Source: Mesostigma viride
Lineage: Eukaryota; Streptophyta; Mesostigmatophyceae; Mesostigmatales; Mesostigmataceae
DNA length: 64,000 nt
NCBI GenBank assembly: GCA_009746045.1
Contig: RPFO01000256.1
Location: 535,441-599,440, forward strand
Reading direction: 5' to 3'
The notes under the pieces are model-generated. The model had not been told where the DNA came from. It was given only the letters and a program-made list of their open reading frames with translations, and did no database searches. The translations under genes were made by a program, and so were the position numbers. Shown here one piece after another: positions 22,801 to 35,100 of this stretch. Each line of letters begins with the position of its first letter. Positions within the stretch are counted from its first letter, which is position 1.

Positions 22801-25800
22801 CGAGGTCGGTGGCCAGCAGCGCCAAGTCCTCCTCGAGCGCTGCTGCCTGTTCCTTCCGCTTGCGCAGCATGACCGAGAGCACATCGTAGAGCACTTCTTC
22901 GCGCGCAGCGGCCTCATCGGCAGCGCGCGCCGCCTCTAATGCCGCCATCTCGGTCTCAACCGCGCAGGCCAGCTCGCTGGCCAGGATGGCCTTGAGAGAG
23001 GGGCGTGCCGCGGCCTCGGGATGAAGCATCCATAGCATGAAAGCGGCTTCTTTCGGCCATTCTTGGAGCAGGGTCGGCGGGGTGATGCGGTGGCGGAGCT
23101 CCGCAAGGACCCTGAGATGGTCTCGCTCCGACAACCAGGGGCAGAAGAGCTGCGTGCGTGCAGGGGGCAAAAGGGGGGGGGTACCGTTAGACCTCTAGTG
23201 AGGGCAGGAGGATGCCCGGGGGTAAAAGAGCTGTGTGTGTGTGGGGGGGAGGACCGACGTCGGTGTGTAGGTGGCGGATGCGTTTCTGTTGTTGCATTTG
23301 TGTTGTTCAAAGTATAACTCAAATTTGGAGTGAGGAGACGGGGCCAGGGCCGGGGCCGGGGCCGGTGGGGGGAGGGGGGGAGGGGGGGGGGGGGGGCGAA
23401 GCAGAAGGACAGTGAGAATGGGACAGGCAAGAAGAGAGCTCTACCCCAGCTCTGGGGCGCGAGAGCTGCGGGGCTAGGCTGCCGCTTCACAGGGCCATGT
23501 TGTGGGGTGGGGTGTGGGGTGTAGGGTGTGGGGTGTGGAGGGGAGATAGGGGGGATGTGTAAGATTAGGGGGAAAGAAGGAAGGGTACCGGGAGACCAAT
23601 AATGCAGTGAAGTTCAAGGGGGCCAGGGAACGAGGTGTGTGTGTGGGGGGGGGGGGAGAGGTAAGCAGGGAGAAGAAGTTGAGCAATAAATTGACAAACA
23701 GGGCCAAGAAAGTGCAAGAAACATGGACCAAAAGGAACCCCATGAAGAACCCGCCATGAATACCCACAACCCGCCAGCCTAACTTCCCGCCAACCACAAA
23801 CCTGATTTATGTCAACCTAAACCCCACCACTCTTCGCGCTCATACCAGTGACCCAATGCTCGCCCACAAGAAGAAAAGAAAACCAACCGATCCCCATTGC
23901 CCTCCCGCCCCCCCCCCCCCAAAAAAAAGAAAAAAAACAAGCAGAACCTTTCCCGCCAGCTCACCTCAAAGAAGAGCACCCCGAGCGAGTACACGCACGA
24001 CATGGGCGTGCGCGGGTGGCCCTGCAGCTCCTCTGGGCTCGTGTACCAGTGGGGTTCCTCCGCCACCAGGGGTGCCCAAGGGTCATGCGACCTCGCTGCA
24101 GCCGCCCGCAGCGCGGCCTCTTTCCCCGCATCTGGCTCCTCCTCTAATCCCACCCGCCCTCCCTCCAGGAGCAGGATATGGGACGGGCGTAGGCTGGGCA
24201 GGTGCTGGGTACTTGCGGACGCGGATTGGACGTGCGTGGCGGCGACCAGCTTCATGACCTGGACGAGGATGAGCGAGCACTTGTGGTGGTCGACCGTGCG
24301 GCCCGGGGTCATGAGCCAGTGACGCAGCGTGCCCGCGTACAGCTCTCGAATCGGCGCTGCGGCCCCCGCCCCCCCTGCCCCCCCTGCCATCCCACGGTTC
24401 CCCTGATTGTTGTTGTGGGCGGTAACCCCGCTGATCACGTCACCTGAGAATACGGACTCTTGCGGCGGCTGCGATTGCCCCTGCGGCCGCGCCTGCTCAT
24501 GACCCGCGGCCGCCCTCCCGTGGTGGCCACCCTGCGGATGGCCGCTCCGACCCCCACGCTCCTCCTGATGGTGTTGAGGAGGCCCCAGCTGCCAACCCGA
24601 TGATGTCGCCATGACACCCCCGCTGCCCCGGTCCCTATCCCCGCTCGACAGCCCCGCACACGCGCCCAAGTTCGTCTCCCTGAAATCATCCCCGCCGCCG
24701 CCACCCCCCGGGCGAACGACCGACCAAGGGCCCGAAAGGCTCTGCTGCGGATACTGCGACTGCTGCTGCTGCTGCTGCTGCTGCGAGGAAGGCCTCAGAT
24801 GCGACTGGGGGGCGGCATTCACAGGCACGCACCCGGTCGACGTGGCCATGCCCCCACCATCACTCAAACAGGGCACCGCTGACGGGGCCGATGCCAAGTG
24901 GGGGCCGGGGGTGGACTCGATCGACTCCCTCCGGTACCGGCTCCCCCCTCCCCCTCCCTGCTGCTGCCGCTGCGGCTGGCCGTGGCCCCCAGCCAGGGAC
25001 CCTGCGGGGGCGGTGTCGGCCTCGTCCTGACGCCGCTGCTGCGGCTGCGGGGGGGGCTGCCGCCACGCGTTCCGAGGCTGCTGCTGCTGCCCCTGCTGCT
25101 GTACGGACTGTCGCGGTTGCTGCGCCTGCGCCTGGGCCTGAGCCGGTGGGCATGCTTGTGCGTGCAAGAGGGCATCCATCGCGGGGGGCGCTGCCCCCCC
25201 TCCTGCGGCGATGCTTTGCCCTCCTGCTTGCCCTGGCAGGGATGACGCCACCGGTTGTCTACTTGTAGATGCCAGCGGCTGGCCTGGCTGTGACGCCGGC
25301 GCATGCGTCTGCGCTAGCGGCGCCTGCGCGTGCTGACGCTGCATGCTGCGGGGTGGGGGCGAAGTAGGCCGTTGGCTTTGCGGCAAACCAGGACCTAATG
25401 AAGATACCCCCCGGCCCTGGGCCCCCTGTTGCGGCGGGGGTTGCGAGGCCCCCTGGGGTCCCGAATGATGGGCCAGCGGTTGGCCATGGGGTTGAAGCTG
25501 CGCATGGGATTGTGACGTTGCCATCGCTTGGGCGGTAGAGGATGAGGCCACTTGTCGTGCGGGTGCTTGCGTCTGCGCTTGGCCCTGCCCCTGCCCCTGT
25601 GCCTGCTGGGGCTGCTTGTTCAGTGCACTGCCTCCATGGCCCGGTTGCAGCGGGGCACTCACGCTTGCCATCACAGGCATGTTTGCTGCCGCCATCGTCG
25701 CCGCTGGTGCGTTTGTGACGGCTGTCAGTAGCGACGGGTTGGACGGATTCCTCGGCTGGCGCATCAACACCTCTTCCGACCGAGATCGCAAGCCCAACGA

Positions 25801-26942
25801 CGCATCCCCCCCATCTGGCTGGGCCCTGGTCGTCGGCTCTGCACTAGCCCCCCCGCCTCCTCCTCCGCAACTGCTCAAGCTGAGTTTGCTGCCCGAGGCA
25901 TCATTCGGGCCCGGTGCCATTCCCGTCGGTCCATGCGCGGGCAATAGCGACAACGGGGCGGCGACTCGGCCCAGGGGGCGGATTCTCCCTGGGCTCCCTG
26001 GGAACACAAACGGGCTGCCGGCGCCGCCCGCCCTGGGCGAAGCCACCCCCGCTGCCGGCACCTCGGCCCCTGCCGCCCCTGCTAGCGCCGGCGCAACGGA
26101 GGCCCCTGAAGGGCTGGAGCCCCCAAAGCCCTCGTTCCAGTGGTTGCGCCGCACCTCGAACGCGGACGTGAGCAGCTGCTGCAGCATGGGGCTGTCCACC
26201 GGGACAACCGGCGCGCCGCACTGAAACATGCCCAAGGCATTGTTGCTATTGCTGTTAGTATTCGGACCCCCGCCGCCGCCCCCGCCCCCGCCCACGCCCC
26301 CGCCCCGCCCCCGCCCCGCCCCGCCCCCGCCCCCACCCCCGCCCCCAAGCCGACCCCCCCCCCGCTCTCACTGGCCTCCCTTTTGACCCTCACCGCGAGC
26401 GAGGGCGAAGAGGATGACGTCGGCGCGCTCGCGATTAGGGGGTCCGAGAACCCACCGTGACCTGATGGGAGCGCCATGGGCCCGCCGGCGATGCCAGGTG
26501 GCGCCATCCCGTTCATCCCGATGACCGCCGCGGCCATGCCCATCCCTGGGGGTGGGGGGACCGCCCCCATAATAGGGCACTTACCCCCCGAAGCTGCCCC
26601 CCCACCGCCCATCATCGGGCAGTTGGACATCCGCGGTGCATCCCCCCGCAGTCGGCTGGTTTGTTGGGGGGTGGTCAGGCGGCTTTCGGGGGAAGTCGTG
26701 CCGCGGGATTGCGCCTCCGCGTAGGGAGGGGAAGAGTGGCGGTAGGGCCAGGAGGGGTGATTGGTGTTGGGGGTGGCTCGTCGGGCACTGCTGGCGCCCG
26801 CCCCCGAGTCAATGTCCTCACGGCCTCGCTTGGGTGGTTCGCGGCTGCTGTTGCGGCTAGTGCCGGCCGAGGTGACACGGGCACCGCAGGGTCCCTGCGT
26901 GGGTATGAGTGAATTTGTGTGTGTGTGTGTGAACAGCAGCAT
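19818..26942 (-). CDS. SPA1-like COP1/SPA family protein (kinase-like + WD40), 5 exons
   Basis: Spliced model, minus strand: exon 1 26942-26394 (5' end uncertain), exon 2 26220-23965, exon 3 23149-21736, exon 4 21674-20572, exon 5 20009-19818. All junctions are GT..AG and phases agree, giving about 1,837 aa. The N-terminal half is low-complexity Gln/Pro/Ala/Gly. The kinase-like part begins near TLRHWLMTPGRTVDHHKC, includes WYTSPEEL and VYSLGVLFFE, crosses intron 2 into LFCPWLSERDHLRVL and ends with WPKEAAFMLWMLHPEAAARP, exactly the SPA pattern. A helical region follows (VLSVMLRKRKEQAAALEED). The C-terminal WD40 propeller shows VWDVNSQAP, VSGSDDGTVKLWSL, SASTDNTLKLWDL and a last blade LAANSLGNMKVFEL. 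No RING finger is visible, which favours SPA over COP1. In plants SPA proteins bind COP1 and CUL4-DDB1 to degrade light-signalling factors in the nucleus; that role here is inferred. Exon 1 may be preceded by another exon, because a CCCACGCAG acceptor lies at its start. Confidence 0.85.
20320..20396. repeat. Poly-C tracts in SPA-like intron 4
   Basis: Two C runs (about 14 and 21 nt) separated by AAATAGGCCCCC. Just 3' in plus coordinates of short CACGGGCCACTGAAACAGG repeats at 20140-20260. Both are inside the 20010-20571 intron. Confidence 0.8.
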
Positions 26943-27591
26943 ATGGTTGCGGGTCAGCCAAGCCGCATTGCTTCAAAAAAAGGTTCTTTTCCTTTCAACT
27001 TTGATATAATTTTTCTTTCCTTTCAACTTTGATAGAAGCTTTCTTTCCTGTCAACCAACACCGAGTCCCAAATGATGTCGTCCCAAATCGTCCTCCCTTT
27101 GCAGTGTCCTCGCCTCCCTCCCTCACACACGAACTCGTGCGTATACGTCACATCCACACTTGACAGAAAATTGGCTATGCGCATACTGAGGGTTTCATGT
27201 CCAGGAATCCTGGCGTAGTACATCCTCGTAGCCACTTGCCCTTCCCCACAGCAACATGCGCCTCACAGAGCCGCAGCATGACCCAGGAGGCGCGACCGAT
27301 GCTGCTGCCAAGGTATGCAGGCACAGCGCCACACACACATGCCTGCACACATGCATACCCACAGCGGAAAGGGTGCTACTAGGACCCCAAGTACCCAAGC
27401 AGCATCCACGCTGTAACACACAATCGTGACGCAGAGGGCGGGGGCGTTTTGCAAGGAAACGTTGCCAGTGCTTGGATCCCGCTTTCCCAGTGCTGCCACC
27501 GTCCCGCACTTTGCAGACCAAAAGATACTGCCAGCATCACACGAAAACCTGCGGCTGACTCTACAGCTGCAGCTAGTGCTATTACATAGCC
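26943..27591. other. Gap between receiver gene and SPA-like gene
   Basis: Two direct copies of TTTCYTTTCAACTTTGATA at about 26987-27036. No supported coding exon, though the true 5' end of the SPA-like gene could lie here. Confidence 0.4.
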
Positions 27592-27756
27592 TACATCCTA
27601 TTATATTCCAGTTCCTAGTATACGTTGCTATTCTATACTGTATGCCTACATCCTATTATATTCCAGTTCCTAGTATACATTGCTATTCTATACTGTATGC
27701 CTACATCCTATTATATTCCAGTTCCTAGTATACATTGCTATTCTATACTGTATGCC
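27592..27756. repeat. 55-bp tandem repeat, 3 units
   Basis: Units at 27592, 27647 and 27702 start TACATCCTATTATATTCCAG; nearly identical (one G/A change). Confidence 0.95.
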
Positions 27757-27764
27757 TGCCAGCA

Positions 27765-30176
27765 TCACACCCACCTGCAACGTGAGCAAGCGTGGGTCCT
27801 CCTCCGCCGAACCATTCCCCCCGCGCGGCCCCCTCCATCCCGGAAGACAGCATCCGGTGCCGCCCCGATGCTGCCGCCTGCCCCCGCAGAGACAGCCCCC
27901 GAGACGTTGCGTACGCCAGCGCCGCTGACGTTTCGCTGGTGCACGTGCTGGCAAAGCTGCTCCACGTAGGGGCGGGGGATGGGCTTGGCGACGCAGCCGT
28001 CGGCCCCGAGCGACGCGCATCGGTCCGTGAGGGCGCGGTGGACTCGGGGGCTGACCACTGGGGTAGTGTGTGTGTGTGTGTGTGTGCGCGCGCGCGCGTG
28101 TGTGTGTGTGTAGTGGTGGTGGCGAGTTTGCATAGGGGGGATCTTTGTGTGAGTTTGTGCGTGTGCAGAAGGGAGAGGGGGAGTGGTCTAATAAATAAAA
28201 TCAATAAGTCCTTTTAAGACATAAGGGAAGTGGTGGGGCAATGTCGCAGGTTTGCATCGGGGGTGCAAGGGGACGGGGGCGAGTTTGCATGTTTGTGGCG
28301 AGGGCGCGGTTGTGTGGCGGTTTGTGGTGTGTGCGAGAGTGTGACGGGCTAAAGAGGAATTGCTGGGTGACAGGTGTGGGAGGGGTAAAGAAGGGTAGGG
28401 TAGAGGGGTTTGAGACAAGGGGGGAGAGGGGCGATGCAGGGGGGAAGGGGAGACTACCCATAGCACCGACAGACTACCGAGTGGAGGGGGTTGACAGAAG
28501 CAGAGGCATGGGGGAGGGGGGCCGGGGAAACGAGGGCAGGCGGAGGGGTGAAGGGATGAATGGGGGAGCAGTAAAGAGGAGGGGGGAAAGGGGGGGGGGG
28601 GGAGATTGACGTGGCAGTGGGGGAAGGGGCAGTGCCGTGGCAGCACGGCGGACAGTATTAAAACTATGCAGAGCAGTATATGCATATGCAGGGCAGGGCA
28701 GGCAACCTTGCAGGGCGTGTGCAGATGTACGCACGGGAGGGTAAAGGACAAAAGGGGGCGGAAAGAGAAGATGAATTCAAAGATACAAATTATGACATCA
28801 TGAATGGCACTGCCTGAGAGGCAGGAAAACACATCTTGTCCAGAAAAATATGACCAAATACACGCCCAGCCATACGCCATAAAATTTGTTGCGCGCACAG
28901 ATGCATTAACATCAACGCAGATACATTGACATATTTAATGATCGTGCACATTGACTTTCAAAGTAACTCAACTGCTAATTGTGAAAAAACAAAGAGGGGC
29001 ACAAGTCTAGCCCCATTACAGAACACAGGTGGGCAGGAACACTACTAAATTGGTGACCAGCTCCCATCACACGGTGGAGGAATGGCAAGCCTGGATGCAT
29101 GGTCTATTTTAAAGAGGGTTAAGTGTAGGGTGACTTGGGGGGGCAAAGGGTGGGGAGAAGCCCACAGAAACGTGCCATTTTTCTTGGCACATATTTCAGA
29201 AGCATGTTGCTAGAAGCCCGCCTAGATTTTGATGGATGCAAACAGGAGGCTAAGCCACAAAGTTGCATAGACAGGAGTGAGGTGCTAGAAAACCTCGAGA
29301 GGTCATTGCATTCAAGGGTTGTTGACAACCTGACTTAACGAGCGATGGCAAATACATGGGGGTATACCCATGGGGAAATGCACAAGAAAGTGGGGAAAGA
29401 CGGACAGACCGGGCGCGTGCGCGCATGCGTCAAAGATGGAATAGGTAAACTAATATGGAGATCAATGGAATTGTCACTAGCACAGGCAAGCCATGCAGGG
29501 TTGCCACACTGCATCTGCTCATGCACGCCAAAACGACACACCGACACAAACAGGAGGCAGCCACAAGCTATTTTCTGCAAGCTCAGGAAACACGGGGAGC
29601 GCAACAGGCGGCACTACATGCATGTCCAACGCTGCGCATAACCGTGCTGCTCACCCCGTACAGATAACGGGCTGCTGACTTACTGATGACGGGCACATTC
29701 TCCAGAACAGGCGAACTCTTTATGTGCTTCAAGACAGCAAACCCGTCCACATTTGGCATGTTAACGTCGGTCAGAACCAGGTCGACAGCATCCCCGTTCC
29801 TATCCAGCCAGTCAATAGCGCTCTGGCCCCCATCCACGACAGTCACTGCCACCAAAACGAGTAAAACGAACAATTAAAAGAGCAGGTATGCATGAAATCA
29901 GCTCGACTATCTTCGCGGGCCACATCATTTGAAACCGACTGCGCAATCCACCGTATCCAAAATCCCAGAGACTTGCTAATATGACGGTGCCACATGCGCG
30001 CGTAAATGCCATATTTAATTACCGCAACAGCCGCATTTTTGCAACATCTTTCCGACGACGAGTCGGGAAAGTCGCTCATCATCGACCAATAAAACGCGAA
30101 TCTCCAGACCGCCAGCGGAGGCCGTGCCCAGCCTTCCATTCACGCGGCTACCTGCGCTCTTTCCAGGAGCGTGCAT
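27765..30176 (-). CDS. Response-regulator receiver-domain protein, 3 exons
   Basis: Exons 30176-30023, 29845-29684 and 28057-27765, with introns of 177 and 1,626 nt. Donors are GTAATT and GTAAGT, acceptors GGCAG and CCCCAG, and phases are consistent, giving 202 aa if the last stop is used. The start is the ATG of MHAPGKSAGSRVN. The receiver fold is complete: acidic pair in VLLVDDERLSRL, predicted phospho-acceptor Asp in LVLTDVNMPNVDGF, a VSP turn in exon 3, and the conserved Lys in GCVAKPIPRPYVEQL. Because the acceptor Asp is present this is a true receiver rather than a pseudo-receiver. After the domain comes a Gly/Ala-rich tail ending RRRRTHACSRC. A GTGGGT donor sits just before the stop, so further exons, even a link to the SPA-like gene 0.8 kb downstream, are possible. 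Role: phosphorelay output of a histidine kinase, partner unknown. Confidence 0.8.
28066..28112. repeat. (TG)n(CG)n(TG)n alternating purine-pyrimidine tract
   Basis: About 45 bp of TGTG..CGCGCGCG..TGTG directly upstream (in transcript sense) of the exon 3 acceptor of the receiver gene. A CA-rich polypyrimidine-like run on the coding strand. Confidence 0.9.
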
Positions 30177-32113
30177 CCTGAAGAGTTACCCACGCTTATC
30201 TACACATATCAGCAGTCTCGACTAATCCATTTGAATTTGATTAATCGCTTAAACTCAGAAAATGCCCGAAAGCTATCCCCAGAAACCATGGTCATGCCCA
30301 GTAAAATCTCCTTCCTCGACCGTCATTCTCCCCACGCGCACGCAGCGACTGCTATGGCGCTTTATCAGAAGTCGTTTGGGGATGTTGACGTGGACACATT
30401 TGGGCGCGACAACGAGGGACAGCAGGTGTTTTGTCGTGGCCGTCGCGCGCTGTTTCCACCAGCGGTCTTCATGCTGTGTCCGTCCTTCGTTGCCATAAAT
30501 ATCCCTCATGCTACTCGTCAAACTTTCCACGCCGCCCAACATAACGGTTGTTGAGACTTGTCTGGCACATTATGTACCGCTACTCCGAGTATGCCAAGTG
30601 CCAGCCCAATTCGGTCCAAACGTGGCGTTGGGCCATGCCAACGCTAGCGAGGAATCTCTGCTCAGTCTGCTGCCCATGCGGCGTGGGCAACAACGACAAC
30701 AACAACAACGCTAACGAGGCCCCGCCGCCGCCGAGTGAAGGTACTGTAACCGGCGTCGGTAAAACTGACTGACTGAATTTTTTTCCGGTCAACACGGACA
30801 CTGTCGGACAGTTGGGGATAAAAGTAAAAGTGCGTGCGGGCCGAGATCCTGGCCGATATCAAGATTCGAGGGTCGGCGGAGGAATCGGGCAGTCGCCCGT
30901 GTATTGCAAGCAGAGATTCTTGATACCTGGAATCGTCTTTTCTACGCACACCAAAATTCTACCAGATTCGACGCACTGCCGGACCACCGGCGTTGGAATC
31001 AAGTAACGTGCGTGTTTGCAACTTGCCCGTTGAAACTCTACGGCGGAGCCTTATATTTTCGGAAGAACCTCACCCTTATTTAAATACTTTTGGCTGCTTA
31101 CCGGTCGCCGTTGGATTAATTTAGATATTTTTGTCAAAGCCGGTTTCACCGTTGGATTAATTTAGATATTTTGGTCAAAGCCGGTTTCGCCGTTGGATTA
31201 ATCTAAATATTTTGGTCAAAGCCGGTTTCGCCGTTGGATTAATCTAAATATTTTGGTCAAAGCCGGTTTCGCCGTTGGATTAATCTAAATATTTTGGTCA
31301 AAGCCGGTTTCACCGTTGGATTAATCTAAATATTTTTTGCCGAACGGGGTTCACCGTTGGATTAATTTAGTGGACTAAATATGCAACATTTATAAATCAA
31401 ATGCGCAAATACGGCCAAATATCATTTATATTTGTCCGACCTGTGCAAAGTAGTATGTTTTATTATCTTCAGTTCAATTCTTAAGTACAATTTAATAGAG
31501 CCATTCACGGTACTTGCTTCATGACCTCATTGACTGACCTCTCTGCCCATGTGCGGCGTGGGACACAACAACAACAACACTGACAACATTGACTGACCTG
31601 GTGACATGCGGGCCGGGCAGGCATGATGCGGGCTGGGGGGTGGTGTGACGTTCGTCCGCTGTGATTTGTGAGTTGTGACTTTGTTTGGCCAAGGTGACCG
31701 ATGGTGCCAAACGTTAGTAGATATTACCGGGTTGTGGTGCGCCGTGTGACGTTCGTCCGCTGTGACTTGTGAGGTCTCGTTGTGACTTGTGACTAATTGT
31801 GAGTTGTGACTTGTGAGTTGTGACTTGTGAGTTGTGACCAGCTTGACCAGCTGGTTTGTGACTTTGTTTGGCCGGTGGTGCCAAACGTTAGCAGCTATTA
31901 TTGTGGACTCGTGGAATCTGACAGCAGCTTGGTCGAGGCGCGTGACCAATGCCTCCATGATTGTGAGAAAAAAATTGCCAGCCGTGACGAGGCGCTGCCC
32001 GGCCTGCTGGTGGACATGAACACAGTATTTTACAGCTTGTAATTGATGCCAGGGAAGCTTTCAGAGTGCCTAGCGGTTTAAATTTTGAGCCAACGTTAGG
32101 ATTTTGGTAGGCC
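30177..32113. other. Divergent intergenic region between receiver and CCDC47-like genes
   Basis: About 1.9 kb with no supported gene; it must hold both promoters. It contains the 41-bp array (31107-31375), two related blocks with GCCCATG-CGGCGTGGG (30672 and 31547), and GTGACTTGTGAGTT short repeats at about 31780-31850. Confidence 0.5.
31107..31375. repeat. 41-bp tandem repeat, about 6 units
   Basis: Unit CCGTTGGATTAATTTAGATA followed by TTTTGGTCAAAGCCGGTTTCG; AATTTAG and AATCTAA variants alternate. Upstream of the CCDC47-like gene. Confidence 0.95.
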
Positions 32114-35100
32114 ATGGACAAGAGGCGACGGTCATGGCTAGTTCCGTGCCTGCTCCTCGTTCTGGTTTCATCGAGCTTCACGCACGACGTGTTTTGTCAC
32201 TCCCACCAGGACAGCTTCGACGAGGAGGATGAGGAAGTCCAAGTCGATGATCCAGGTGCAGGAACTGGTTTCCATTCCGCGCAAACGCTGCAGTTCGAGG
32301 GTAATGCTGCCAATCCGGTCTCTGGAGATGGCGTGAACAAACCCTCGCCCAATGCCGACGGGAAGGACGCAGCAGTGGCTCGTGAGGCTGGTAGGCCTGC
32401 CGCTGCCGATTTTGGATGGGACGAGGATGAGTTCGTCGGCATTCCTACGCCTGAGCCGTCGGCACCAGCCGGTGAGATTGATCACCAAAGCGTGGACGCA
32501 GTCAGTGCCAAGACACCCCCAAAGCAGGCGCCACCCCCGCAGGTACGTGCGCGTTCACGCATTGCATCTACATTTAAGGACCTACGAGCATCGCAAAGCT
32601 CTTGCTGAATCGCGTTCTGTATCAAGTTATGCAACGGCGTTAGCCCAATGGTATCGACCGCTTGTGTCTGTGGCCTGCCCGCCTGTGGCAGTGAGAGAAG
32701 CTAGTGCAAGCTAGTCGAGGGCGCCCTCACTCCTTCTCGTCGTGTATCAGGGTCTGAGGGTTCCTTTATGGGCACCCACGTGACGTCGTCTACTTGCTTA
32801 TTAATTAATCGACCGCTTACCGCTCCGTTTGCCGTTTGTTTTGCGGGCGTGCTGTCACCTCCAACTACGTATACGGCAGGTCAAGGGGCCGAAGAGCTAC
32901 AACTACGAGTTGGTGGCGCTCGCCGGGCTGGTCGTGTACCTGCTCAGTTACCTGCGCGGCGCGCGGCATAACCGCCAAGTCGCCGCGGCATGGGAGGCCT
33001 GCTTTGCGTCCGAGGACGGAATCTTTGCCAAGAACTTCAGCCTGCTGGGGTTTGGCAAGGAGAGCGCGACTGAGGGCCTCATGAGCAAAGAGACGCCGAA
33101 CAATTACAAGTTTTATGCCACCGGCCGGCGCTACTGTGACCGGCTGGTCGCGATACTGGACCTCAAGTGTCGCCAGGACCTGTTCACGTATATGACCTCG
33201 TACCTGGTGGGTGGCACGCACCTGCCTTAACATGTCCTTACAGATGGGCCGCCGTGCTCTGTAAATGAACAGATGGATGCTCCTTAAATGTACAGATGGA
33301 CTGTCATGCTCTGTGAACTCGTTCCAGAACTACGGTCCATCCGTAAGGACCCGTCACCCTACTTGACGCCGTGCGAGGGGGCTGCCCACTGGCTTGGCAC
33401 GGCCAGGCACGTCTTTTGTTCCACCCTTCTGCAACCACTTTTTTTAGGTAGGCACTTACTTGCCCTGGTGGGTAGCACTGGACTCATGGGCAAAGCGCAC
33501 GTCGTTTTTGCCTCGCGGGGCTCTGGGGACCTTGGTCGATTTGATTCTTTGTCAACCCATCTAATGCCTCCGCGTGATTGGCCCCGCCATGCTGCTTGGC
33601 ATGTTCTCTATGTTGCTCAGACTATTTTTTGGCAACTATTTACAGTGTGTGTCGATTTACCATGTGCGTGCTCCGCCCCAGGCCATACGGCTGCTATCCA
33701 TTATCAGCGGCAGCATAACCACCCATAACACCCGCCTGACCAAACATCTGACATTCTTGTAAATGCCCGTTGACCGCAACAAGCTGCCCAGTTCCCACCA
33801 CCTGGTGACGCCCGCTAGACTACAACTTCCCCCCCTGCCATACCCCACCCCTTCTTCCTTGCTCACGACGTCCACCTTACCAAACCTCTACACCGCCTTC
33901 TCTGTGACTTGTACTTCAGTATTTTCACAATCTGACTCCCAAGTGCGTTGCCTTGCAAAGCCGTAGTCGACTACGCCTTGCCTCCTCTTCCCGTTCCTTA
34001 TCACTTGTGATGTCCGCCACAGCAACGGTATCCCTTCCCGGCCCCCTTTCCCTGTGACGGTCTGTCCCTGTTGAGTCTTTATGCTCTTTTGGCCATTTGA
34101 TTTGTAACTTACTAACTATACTTTGTGAAGTTTCTAGTTCATCTACACTGTTTTGATCAAGTTTTGCTCTCAATTCTGTCTCATTTCACGTCAGGTTTTC
34201 CTTCGTGCCGCCTGCCCACTACGGGGCGTAGTGTATTGATTGATTGATCTAATTTTTCCCCGGCTAATTTGGTATGTAGATATCCCGGGCTGCTCTCCAC
34301 ATCCTACTCAACACCTTCTCCCCTCTCCTCCTCTTCCCTTCTCCCCTCTCTTCCTCTTCCCTTCTCCCCTCTCCTCCTCTTCCCTTCTCCCCTCTCTTCC
34401 TCTTCCCTTCTCCCCTCTCCTCCTCTTCCCTTCTTCCCTCTCCTCCTCTTCCCTTCTCCCCTCTCCTCCTCTTCCCTTCTCCCCTCTCTTCCTCTTCCCT
34501 TCTTCCCTCTCCTCCTCTTCCCTTCTCCCCTCTCCTCCTCTTCCCTTCTGCCCTCTCCTCCTCTTCCCTTCTGCCCTCTCCTCCTCTTCCCGTCTCCCTT
34601 CTCCCCTCTCCTCCTCTTCCCTTCTCCCCTCTCCTCTTCCCTCCTCCCCTCTCCTCCTCTTCCCTTCTCCCCTCTCCTCCTCTTTCCTTCTCCCCTCTCC
34701 TCCGCTTCCCTTCTCCCCTCTCCTCCTCTTTCCTTCTCCCCTCTCCTCCTCTTTCCTTGCGCCCTCTGGACTCTTGTCCTCTTCCCTTATACCCTCTTCC
34801 TCTTTCCTTGCGCCCCCTCTTCCGCTTTCCTTGCTCTCCCTCTTCCTCTTTCCTCGCACCCCCTCTCCCTCTTTCCTTGTCCCCCCTCTTCCTCTGTCCT
34901 CGCGCCCTCTCTTGCTCTTTCCTTGTTCTCTCGCTTTCTTCTTTCCTCGCGCCCTCCCTTCCTCTTTCACATGCACTACTGGGCAAAGCGACTTCGACAC
35001 CTTAAGCGGAACTCCTTTTTGGGGGGGTTATGTATTCCCTTTTTCTTTATTTCTTGTCTGTTCGTCCCGTTTCGTTTACTCCCCCTCCCCCCCCCTCCCT

